NCBI GenBank assembly: GCA_016937035.1
Contig: JAFGWS010000106.1
Span: 1 to 19,480, forward strand
Direction of reading: 5' to 3'
Length of the DNA stretch: 19,480 nucleotides
Origin: Pontiellaceae bacterium
Lineage (GTDB): Bacteria; Verrucomicrobiota; Kiritimatiellia; Kiritimatiellales; Pontiellaceae
The translations under genes and the position numbers were made by a program. The notes beneath the pieces were generated by a model. The model ran no database searches. It was not told the origin of the DNA and saw nothing but the letters and a program-made list of their open reading frames with translations. This document shows, in pieces, positions 1 through 6,355 of the stretch (position 1 is its first letter; each line of letters opens with the position of its first letter).

Positions 1-86
1 GGAGAGGGGGGGATTCGAACCCCCGGTACGCGTCAACGCACACACGCTTTCCAAGCGTGCTCTTTAAACCACTCAGACACCTCTCC
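1..86 (-). tRNA. tRNA-Ser, anticodon GGA (discriminator base off window)
   Basis: On the minus strand the 7-bp acceptor stem GGAGAGG/CCTCTCC closes the structure. The anticodon stem CACGC/GCGTG holds the loop TTGGAAA, giving anticodon GGA, which reads UCC serine codons. A long variable arm lies between the anticodon and T arms, as expected of class II tRNAs, and the T loop contains TTCGAAT. The discriminator base and any CCA lie beyond the left edge. A promoter-like site is placed upstream at 107-135. Confidence 0.96.
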
Positions 87-106
87 TAATGTGGACCGAG
101 TCGGGA

Positions 107-135
107 AAGCTACACACTCCCCACAGCGAAATCAA
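107..135 (-). promoter_or_regulatory. Putative promoter of tRNA-Ser
   Basis: Read on the minus strand: TTGATT (130-135), 17 bases, TAGCTT (107-112). The predicted start is near 100, about 14 bases before the tRNA. Four other genes in the window carry the same TTGATT-N17-TA layout, which raises confidence. No experimental support is possible from sequence alone. Confidence 0.5.
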
Positions 136-167
136 TCGGCTTTTTTGAAGAAATTTGTACTGAAGCC

Positions 168-201
168 CCGAAATCTCCGATGCAAACACAGCGGATTTCG
201 G
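168..201. repeat. 8-bp inverted repeat in tRNA-Ser / SHD1 spacer
   Basis: CCGAAATC (168-175) and GATTTCGG (194-201) are perfectly complementary around an 18-base loop. No T-run follows closely on either strand, so it is not an obvious intrinsic terminator. The rest of 87-333 holds the tRNA-Ser promoter and the leader of the downstream gene; I see no other gene there. Confidence 0.35.
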
Positions 202-333
202 ACATTTTCAGGGCAAAGTTTCCCTTGACTTGTGAAATGCATAAAATGACATTCTTCAGTCCGTTACGTTGGACGGAATGAGCTTTGGGTTTGATGGACG
301 CTTGAAACGAAAGCTATCGATGAGGAGCACAGA

Positions 334-1128
334 ATGAAATACGGGTTTGTCGGTTTAATGTTGATTGCCTGTGCTGTCGGAACCCGTGCGAAAGAAGAAT
401 ATCGCACCTTTTCCGACACAAAGGAACGAACGATAAGCGCCAAAATCATCGATTGCGACCTGCCTACAGGCAACGTCACGCTGGAACTGAAAGAGGATAA
501 ACGTCGAGCCACCATTCCAATCGATTCTCTCTCCGAGAAAGACCAGACCTATATCAAGGAGTGGTATACCGTCAACGAGGCGCTCGCATCGAAAAACCTT
601 CGTATTACGACGAAAAGCACCTCCCTTAAGAAATGGAAAACGAGCGACCGGGATGATGTTTTTACGATCGACGACGTCGACTATTCGAATGCAATAGAGG
701 AGACGACGGAATTTGAACAGATTGCCTTCGACATCACACTTCAGAATACGAGCAAGGTCCTGATTCCCAAAATGCGGATGGAGTATAAAATCTATTATGA
801 ACAATCTGTGACGTCCAGCGATGACATTCAAGCAGATCAGTTTATCCTTGAAGGCAAGCTCAATGTAGCGGCGCTCAAACCGACCGAGAAAATAAAAATG
901 CAGACCGAGTACGTACAGATCCGGGAAGTCGAAATCAGCCTTGATTCCGGTCTATATTTTGTTGACGCCACCCCAACGGGTGCCCAAGGCGATGTCCATG
1001 GCATGCGTGCACGCATCTACTTGGCAATGTCCAACGGAGAAGAGGCGATACGGGAATTTTGTGAACCATCCTCTCTTTCTGAAAAAGATTACCCATGGGA
1101 AAAACCCAAAGAAAACGAAGGAGAGTAG
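334..1128 (+). CDS. Exported SHD1-like protein of unknown function
   Basis: 264 aa. The ATG follows GAGGAG (322-327) by six bases. Residues 1-19 form a signal peptide (short basic start, hydrophobic GLMLIACAVG, likely cut after TRA). Residues about 22-77 resemble the SLA1 homology domain 1 type common in Planctomycetes and Verrucomicrobiota: RTFSD..., an ISAKI strand, LELKEDKR, then IPIDSLSEKDQTYIKEW. Residues about 85-250 form a second, beta-rich domain (AFDITLQNTS, RMEYKIYYE, GLYFVDATP) that I cannot name, followed by a charged Pro/Lys/Glu tail. The SHD1-like part suggests protein or ligand binding in the envelope; this is inference. It stands alone, converging on coaD. Its third codon positions look more A/T-rich than those of the neighbouring xyl genes. 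Confidence 0.8.
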   Translation: MKYGFVGLMLIACAVGTRAKEEYRTFSDTKERTISAKIIDCDLPTGNVTLELKEDKRRATIPIDSLSEKDQTYIKEWYTVNEALASKNLRITTKSTSLKKWKTSDRDDVFTIDDVDYSNAIEETTEFEQIAFDITLQNTSKVLIPKMRMEYKIYYEQSVTSSDDIQADQFILEGKLNVAALKPTEKIKMQTEYVQIREVEISLDSGLYFVDATPTGAQGDVHGMRARIYLAMSNGEEAIREFCEPSSLSEKDYPWEKPKENEGE

Positions 1129-1201
1129 GGCAGCTGGAAGGTTGATGATTCGGTCCGCTCCTTTTGTTTAAAAATCTACCCTTCGCGGGAAATCTCTCCT
1201 C

Positions 1202-1693
1202 TTACCCCTCGGTCTTTCCAAAACGCTTGAGCAATGCCTGCTGGACGACCGGCGGAACAAACTGACTCGAGTCACCTCCCAGCGCGGCCACCTCGCGCAC
1301 ATTGCTGGAAGTGACATAGCTGTAATCCTGTTTCGGCATCAGGAAAATGGTTTCGATCTCGGGTTTCAGTTTCCGGTTTGTCAGCGCCATCTGAAATTCA
1401 TACTCAAAATCAGAAAAGGCTCTAAGACCGCGCACAATGGTTTTAACACCCTTCTTTTCAGCAAAATTAACCAATAGTCCATGGAAACTGTCAACTTCTA
1501 CGCCGTCCAGATGCTGCGTGGACTCACGGATCAGACGGATGCGTTCTTCCAGAGAAAAGAGCGGATTTTTACCGGGATTACTGGCAACTGCAATCACGAC
1601 GCGGGGGAAAATACGGGTAGCTCGTTCAATGACATCCAGATGCCCCAGGGTCAGGGGATCATAGGTTCCTGCGCAAATAGCCGCTTCATTCAT
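1202..1693 (-). CDS. coaD: Phosphopantetheine adenylyltransferase (CoaD)
   Basis: 163 aa, the normal CoaD length. It transfers AMP from ATP to 4'-phosphopantetheine, giving dephospho-CoA, the penultimate step of coenzyme A synthesis in the cytosol. The nucleotidyltransferase signature GTYDPLTLGH is at residues 9-18, with the catalytic-type TxGH histidine at 18. Further family motifs are NPGKNPLFSLEER, VRGLRAFSDFEYEFQMA, and the C-terminal YVTSSNVRE in place of the usual ISSSxVKE. The start codon overlaps the rsmD stop as ATGA, so the two are translationally coupled; rsmD-coaD adjacency is a widespread bacterial arrangement. No strong terminator is visible after the stop, only a weak CCC-GCGAA-GGG hairpin. 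Confidence 0.96.
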   Translation of the reverse strand: MNEAAICAGTYDPLTLGHLDVIERATRIFPRVVIAVASNPGKNPLFSLEERIRLIRESTQHLDGVEVDSFHGLLVNFAEKKGVKTIVRGLRAFSDFEYEFQMALTNRKLKPEIETIFLMPKQDYSYVTSSNVREVAALGGDSSQFVPPVVQQALLKRFGKTEG

Positions 1694-2250
1694 GGTGCAT
1701 CTTCTTTCTCTTGCTTCAGCATAATCACGCGCGTTTTCCCATAGGTCTTATCGCGCAGAACCGCCCATCCTTCAGGAATCTCGACATCTCCCGAAGACCG
1801 CAACTCGTATACCAGCACCCCGTCGGTTGTCAAAACGGAACCGTTGGCAATCCTTTCGAGGGTGGAGCGCATGGCCCCGGGGAGGTCGTACGGCGGATCG
1901 GCCAAAATCAAATCAAATGGGGGGCCTGCATGCTCCAGCCACTTCAGGGCATCCGCTCTGATGCAATGCACATCGCCCAGCTCATCGCCCTTCAACGATT
2001 CAATATTCCGCTGTAGATTTCGGAAAACCGCTGCATGCTGCTCGACAAAGGTCACCGTCGCCGCGCCGCGGCTCCACGCCTCCAACCCCAGAGCTCCCGA
2101 TCCGGCAAACAGATCCAATACCTTCAGTCCGGCACACGACCCGCCTAGCGAAGAAAAAACGGCCTCGCGCACCGACTCCATGGTTGGCCGCACCTCCTGC
2201 TTCGGTACTTCAAAGCGGCGGCTTCTCAATATTCCACTCGTAATTCTCAT
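1690..2250 (-). CDS. rsmD: 16S rRNA (guanine(966)-N2)-methyltransferase RsmD
   Basis: 186 aa from the ATG at 2250, a typical RsmD length. The family methylates G966 (E. coli numbering) of 16S rRNA using S-adenosylmethionine. Visible motifs are the N-terminal RITSGILRSRR and RPTMESVREAVFSSL (residues 21-35), the SAM-binding motif LDLFAGSGALGLEA (45-58), and the catalytic DPPY at 118-121. The ATG at 2250 is preferred because MRITSG is the conserved beginning; the frame is open further upstream. Upstream bases have only a weak GGCGG purine run close to the start. Its last codon overlaps the coaD start. Confidence 0.95.
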   Translation of the reverse strand: MRITSGILRSRRFEVPKQEVRPTMESVREAVFSSLGGSCAGLKVLDLFAGSGALGLEAWSRGAATVTFVEQHAAVFRNLQRNIESLKGDELGDVHCIRADALKWLEHAGPPFDLILADPPYDLPGAMRSTLERIANGSVLTTDGVLVYELRSSGDVEIPEGWAVLRDKTYGKTRVIMLKQEKEDAP

Positions 2251-2514
2251 GCCGCCACTGTAGCGGAATTTTGATCTGCGTGAACAAAAAATCACATCTA
2301 TACACTGCGGGGGTACCCTCTGCCCATTTTCTTCTATTCTGCGATCCGACGCGGGGGAACCCCCCCGAGGAAGTGGATTTTAACCTTGTTTTTCGGGGGG
2401 TATGAGCCGATTTATTTGTGGGAATATAGTGCTTATATTTGGAACGATAATGAAGGTAATCGATTTGGCCATCTGTATTATGGAACCATCAATAAGTAGC
2501 GGAGATTATTATAG
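2251..2514. other. rsmD-xylB divergent spacer with G/C runs and possible coding remnant
   Basis: This 264-base spacer holds several G or C runs, including a GGGGG-AA-CCCCC hairpin at 2353-2364, and an inverted repeat AATATA (2423-2428) / TATATT (2434-2439) with a 5-base gap that could bind a regulator of xylB. Read forward from about 2371 to the TAG at 2497-2499, one frame gives a protein-like peptide (GGYEPIYLWEYSAYIWN and onward) without any start codon. I could not place a convincing sigma70 promoter for xylB, which might mean activator control. Confidence 0.35.
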
Positions 2515-3993
2515 ATGGATTATTTATTAGGGATTGATGTGGGCAGCTCGTCGGTTAAGGCGTCGCTGCTGGATGTAGCCTCCGGCACCTGCGCCGGCAG
2601 TGCGTTCTATCCAAAGACAGAGCAGGTGATTAAATCACCTCAGCCGGGCTTTGCGGAACAGGATCCGCAGTGTTGGTACGATTGTGCCCGCGACGCCGTT
2701 CGCGACGCGATGCGCGAAGCGGAAGCAAAACCGCAGGATGTTAAGGCCATCGGTATTGCTTATCAGATGCACGGGCTCGTTTGTGTGGATAAAAATCAGG
2801 AAGTGCTTCGCCCGTCCATTATCTGGTGCGACTCGCGCGCGGTTCCGTATGGGCAGAAAGCGTTTGAAGCCCTCGGCGCGGAACAGTGCCTGGGGCATCT
2901 GATGAATTCACCCGGCAACTTTACTGCCGCCAAGCTGGCGTGGGTGAAGGAAAACGAGCCGGAGCTGTTTGCGAAGATTGATAAAATTATGCTGCCGGGT
3001 GACTGGCTGGCGATGAAACTGACCGGCGAAGCCTGCACGACAGCCTCCGGTCTTTCCGAAGGCATGTTCTGGGACTTCCTGGAGGAAGCTCCTGCGCAGT
3101 TCCTGCTCGATTATTATGGTTTTGATAAATCGCTGCTCGCGAAGATTGTCCCGACTTTCGGAGTTCAGGGGTGCCTGACGGAAGCGGCAGCCGAAGCGTT
3201 TGGACTGAAGGAGGGAACGCCGGTTTCCTACCGCGGCGGCGACCAGCCGAACAATGCGCTTTCGCTGAATGTATTTAATCCGGGCGAGATTGCCGCAACC
3301 GCCGGCACCTCCGGCGTAGTCTACGGCGTGACCGACGCGAAAAAGTATGACCCGAAATCGCGCGTCAACACGTTTGCGCATGTCAACCATACGGAATCCG
3401 ACCCGCGTCTGGGCGTACTGCTCTGCATCAACGGCACCGGCATCTTGAATGCCTGGACCAAGCGTCTGCTCGGCAACCTTTCCTACAAGGAAATGGACGA
3501 GCTGGCGGTGGCCACGCCGATCGGCAGCGACGGCGTAACGGTGCTGCCGTTTGGTAACGGCGCGGAACGCGTGCTCGGCAACCGTAACATTGGTGCGCAG
3601 ATCGGCGGCCTCGATTTCAATCGGCACGATCGTTCGCAGATTTGCCGTGCGGTGCAGGAAGGGATTGTCTTCTCCTTTATGTACGGCATGGAAGTGATGG
3701 CTGAAACCGGTATCGAACTCAAAACGATCCGTGCCGGTTTTGCCAATATGTTCATGAGCGACGTTTTCTGTCAGACACTGGCAGGCGTGAGCGGCGCCAC
3801 CATTGAACTGTACGAAACCGACGGCTCTCTCGGTGCGGCGCGCGGCGCCGGCATTGGAGCAGGTATTTATGCCTCGTTCGAAGAAGCTTTTGCGAATCTC
3901 GAAAAACGCAAAGTGATCGAACCGGGCGAAGGGGCCTATGCGGAAGCGTATGCAAAATGGAAGGCGCACTTGGAAAAGGCGCTGGCTGAATAA
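2515..3993 (+). CDS. xylB: Xylulokinase
   Basis: 492 aa FGGY-family sugar kinase that phosphorylates D-xylulose to D-xylulose 5-phosphate for entry into the pentose phosphate pathway. The first ATP-binding lobe begins YLLGIDVGSSSVKASLLD, with Asp8 in the phosphate-binding motif. Then come PGFAEQDP, YQMHGLVCVD, IIWCDSRA and LPGDWLAMKLTGE. The catalytic-base region GGDQPNNAL places the key Asp at residue 243, followed by the second-lobe motifs AGTSGVVYGV and TDGSLGAARGAGIGAG. Length fits bacterial XylB. The ATG has GGAG (2501-2504) ten bases upstream. The gene is 82 bases before xylA on the same strand, and the pair defines the kinase as xylulose-specific rather than ribulose- or glycerol-specific. 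Confidence 0.95.
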   Translation: MDYLLGIDVGSSSVKASLLDVASGTCAGSAFYPKTEQVIKSPQPGFAEQDPQCWYDCARDAVRDAMREAEAKPQDVKAIGIAYQMHGLVCVDKNQEVLRPSIIWCDSRAVPYGQKAFEALGAEQCLGHLMNSPGNFTAAKLAWVKENEPELFAKIDKIMLPGDWLAMKLTGEACTTASGLSEGMFWDFLEEAPAQFLLDYYGFDKSLLAKIVPTFGVQGCLTEAAAEAFGLKEGTPVSYRGGDQPNNALSLNVFNPGEIAATAGTSGVVYGVTDAKKYDPKSRVNTFAHVNHTESDPRLGVLLCINGTGILNAWTKRLLGNLSYKEMDELAVATPIGSDGVTVLPFGNGAERVLGNRNIGAQIGGLDFNRHDRSQICRAVQEGIVFSFMYGMEVMAETGIELKTIRAGFANMFMSDVFCQTLAGVSGATIELYETDGSLGAARGAGIGAGIYASFEEAFANLEKRKVIEPGEGAYAEAYAKWKAHLEKALAE

Positions 3994-4075
3994 ATTTGAC
4001 AATTGAGGCTATAGCGGAGAAACCGCTGATAACCATTAACGGATGTAGACAAAAAAACAAAACAGGAGGTATACA

Positions 4076-5404
4076 ATGAGTATAGTTACAGGAAATAAGG
4101 AGTTTTTCCCGGAAATCGGGAAAATTGCCTACGAAGGGCGCGACAGCACAAATCCGCTGGCGTTCAAGTGGTACGACGAAAACGCCGTCGTTGCGGGCAA
4201 GACCATGAAGGAACACCTGCGCTTCGCGATCGCCTACTGGCATTCGTTCTGCGGCGGCGGCGGCGATCCCTTTGGCTCGGCCACCCGTCCGATGCCTTGG
4301 AATGACGGAGCGGATATCGAAACCCGCGCAAAAAACAAGATGGATGCTGCGTTTGAATTCATCACCAAAATCGGCGCACCGTTTTACTGCTTCCACGATG
4401 CAGACCTCGTTGAGGAAGGCGCTGACTTTGCTGAATTTTCCAAAAATCTGGAAATGATCACCGATTACGCGAAGGAAAAAATGGATGCATCCGGAGTTAA
4501 ATTGCTCTGGGGCACAGCCAATCTCTTCTCCAATCCTCGCTACATGAACGGTGCCGGCACCAATCCTGATTTCGGCACAGTGGCCTATGCCGGCGCACAG
4601 CTGAAAAATGCGATCGACGCTACGATTAAACTCGGCGGCGAAAACTATGTGTTCTGGGGCGGCCGCGAAGGCTACATGAGCCTGCTCAACACCAACATGA
4701 AGAAGGAACTCGACAACTTCGGCGCCTTCCTGCGCATGGCCCGCGACTATGCCCGCAAGCAAGGCTTCAAGGGTAACTTCTTCGTCGAGCCCAAGCCGAT
4801 GGAACCGAGCAAGCACCAGTACGACGTTGACGCCCACACCGTCATCGGATTCCTGAATGCTCAGGGACTCGCCGCCGACTTTAAGCTCAACATCGAAGTC
4901 AACCATGCCACGCTCGCACAGCACACCTTCCAGCACGAGCTGCAGGTGGCCGCCGATAACGGTATGCTGGGCAGCATCGACGCCAACCGCGGCGACTACC
5001 AGAATGGTTGGGACACCGACGAATTCCCGGTTAACATCCGCGAAACCGTCGAAGCAATGCTCGTCATCCTCGAAGCCGGCGGCCTCCAGGGCGGCGGAAC
5101 CAACTTCGATGCGAAGATTCGCCGCAACTCGACGGACATGGAAGATCTCTTCATCGCCCACATCTCCGGCATGGACACCTTTGCCCGTGCACTCGTTGTG
5201 GCCGACAAGATTCTCACCCAGTCTCCCTACAAGAAGATGCGTGCCGAACGCTACGCTTCCTTCGACAGCGGTAAGGGTGCCGACTTTGCAGCCGGCAAGC
5301 TGACGCTCGAAGAACTCGCAGCCATCGGCGCCGCAGGCGGCGAACCGAAGATGATCAGCGGTAAACAGGAACTCTACGAGTCCCTGATCAACCTCTACAT
5401 CTAA
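4076..5404 (+). CDS. xylA: Xylose isomerase (class II type)
   Basis: 442 aa. It interconverts D-xylose and D-xylulose with two divalent metals in a TIM barrel. The N-terminal extension ending in [14 protein letters not shown] and the total length mark the class II (E. coli/Bacteroides-like) type. Catalytic His107 lies in YCFHDADL. Metal and substrate residues sit in [39 protein letters not shown] and [17 protein letters not shown]. An AGGAGGT (4064-4070) five bases before the ATG is the best ribosome-binding site in the window, suggesting high expression. A small AGCGG-AGAAA-CCGCT hairpin (4013-4027) lies in the gap after xylB and may affect processing. The gene ends 26 bases before a strong terminator, so xylBA forms one unit. 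Confidence 0.97.
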   Translation: MSIVTGNKEFFPEIGKIAYEGRDSTNPLAFKWYDENAVVAGKTMKEHLRFAIAYWHSFCGGGGDPFGSATRPMPWNDGADIETRAKNKMDAAFEFITKIGAPFYCFHDADLVEEGADFAEFSKNLEMITDYAKEKMDASGVKLLWGTANLFSNPRYMNGAGTNPDFGTVAYAGAQLKNAIDATIKLGGENYVFWGGREGYMSLLNTNMKKELDNFGAFLRMARDYARKQGFKGNFFVEPKPMEPSKHQYDVDAHTVIGFLNAQGLAADFKLNIEVNHATLAQHTFQHELQVAADNGMLGSIDANRGDYQNGWDTDEFPVNIRETVEAMLVILEAGGLQGGGTNFDAKIRRNSTDMEDLFIAHISGMDTFARALVVADKILTQSPYKKMRAERYASFDSGKGADFAAGKLTLEELAAIGAAGGEPKMISGKQELYESLINLYI

Positions 5405-5430
5405 AACAGAATTTCCATTCTGATTAAACG

Positions 5431-5460
5431 CGGGGCAGGTTCATCCTGCCCCGTTTTTTT
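5431..5460 (+). terminator. Intrinsic terminator of xylBA
   Basis: A perfect 9-bp stem CGGGGCAGG/CCTGCCCCG (5431-5439, 5445-5453) with loop TTCAT is followed by seven T. It lies 26 bases after the xylA stop and is the textbook intrinsic terminator form. Confidence 0.95.
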
Positions 5461-5483
5461 GTCTCCGAAACACGCCAACGTAG

Positions 5484-5517
5484 ACGAAGCATCCTGCTTC
5501 GTTATGCACCGGTGCAT
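5484..5517. repeat. Two adjacent palindromes, REP-like
   Basis: ACGAAGCA-TCC-TGCTTCGT (5484-5502) is a perfect 8-bp hairpin, followed after one base by the perfect 14-base palindrome ATGCACCGGTGCAT (5504-5517). There is no T-run, and a full terminator already precedes them. They are probably part of a dispersed intergenic repeat; this needs genome-wide comparison, which I cannot do. Confidence 0.5.
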
Positions 5518-5526
5518 TGATTATTT

Positions 5527-5554
5527 CACCACGAAGAAACGAAGTGCGCGAAGG
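5527..5554. repeat. ACGAAG-type short tandem repeat
   Basis: Imperfect units CACGAAG / AAACGAAG / GCGCGAAGG follow one another after the palindromes. From memory, similar CCACGAAG-rich stretches are common between genes of Verrucomicrobiota and related phyla, so this looks like a decayed dispersed element. No gene is visible in 5555-5778. Confidence 0.35.
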
Positions 5555-5778
5555 ATTATTGCGGGTGTTTGGGCGAAGGAAAGAACTCGATGGACTGAAC
5601 TTGGCATTGAAGATCATTTCCCGCTGTAATTAACGAGTAGAGCATGGACCTCTGCACCGGAGAATGAGGGACAAACTGAAGAGAAATTGATCCTCGCGAG
5701 TGTACATTAGAGTGGCGATTCATTTACATGAAACATCGCTGCGTCAAAATCAGCTTCAGCTCAAAAAGGTCGATAAAA

Positions 5779-6053
5779 ATGGAAGATAAGTCTCAATCAT
5801 GGCATATAACATCGGTCGCGAGCATGGCTATGAATCTTGTCGTGGTCGGAGGGCTGTTCATTGTGTCCTTTGGAATATTGGCATTTCTTTTGCGTTACAG
5901 TATTGGAGAGGAAACTTTACAGGGAGTTTCAGCTGTAGGGTTTGTTTTCATTGCATGGGGCATGAAGTAAAGGATCCAAAAAAATCTTATTACGTTGCAG
6001 CAACATCGATATTGGCATTGGTAATGAGTTATATGCTGGCCAGTCATCTTTGA
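5779..6053 (+). pseudogene. Small membrane protein gene, apparently frameshifted
   Basis: The ATG at 5779 (AGG nine bases upstream) begins MEDKSQSWHITS and runs through two hydrophobic stretches (NLVVVGGLFIVSFGILAFLL and SAVGFVFIAWG) to a TAA at 5968-5970. The overlapping frame one base back continues with KDPKKSYYVAATS and a third hydrophobic stretch ILALVMSYML, ending at 6051-6053. Joining the two near 5965 gives a smooth protein of about 90 residues with three membrane spans. The simplest reading is loss of one base, perhaps a G in AAG(G)TAAAG. A genuine 63-aa protein or an assembly error are alternatives. I do not recognise the family. Confidence 0.45.
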
Positions 6054-6092
6054 TGTCGTGCTCCAATGTTCTTAATTGGATTTCAACTGGTT

Positions 6093-6192
6093 TGCACGCG
6101 ACGAGGACGTGCACGAATGCGGCTATTCTCTGTAGCGCCGCCGCTATGACAGTGGCGTTGTTCTTTGGTGGGGGGACGCACGCTGTGCGTTC
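6093..6192. repeat. Two hairpins in spacer upstream of GH54 gene
   Basis: TGCACG (6093-6098) pairs with CGTGCA (6108-6113) over a 9-base loop. ACGCAC-GCT-GTGCGT (6176-6190) forms a second tight hairpin, extendable by two pairs. Neither has a T-run. The spacer 6054-6355 otherwise shows no gene and no promoter I would defend. Confidence 0.4.
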
Positions 6193-6355
6193 GGCCAGAG
6201 GGCGTTTTCATTGAAAGCCGAAAATGGTCTAACCGCTTAAATTATGTACCTACGAAATAAATCGACACCTAAAGCCTTGAACCAGTAGAACTTTTCCACT
6301 TGATCAGGGATTGCTGTGTGAACGCAGGGGTTTTGAGACAGAAAGGTGGGGAGAA

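Noticed and set aside
225..247. TTGACT (225-230) and TAAAAT (242-247) as a promoter for the SHD1-like gene
   Set aside because: Only 11 bases separate the boxes, too few for a sigma70 promoter, and no better -10 lies at 16-18 bases.
2353..2364. GGGGG-AA-CCCCC as an rsmD or xylB terminator
   Set aside because: A two-base loop is too tight, no T-run follows, and it lies upstream of both divergent genes.
2908..4002. A 364-codon open frame antisense to xylB
   Set aside because: Opposite strand of a well-supported xylulokinase; the predicted protein has no coherent motif.
3752..5161. A 469-codon open frame antisense to xylA
   Set aside because: It lies opposite a clear xylose isomerase with all catalytic motifs; the reading is a by-product of biased third codon positions.
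5204..5404. Search for a third pentose gene (transporter, regulator) next to xylBA
   Set aside because: The terminator directly after xylA and the gene-poor spacer show that the operon ends there.
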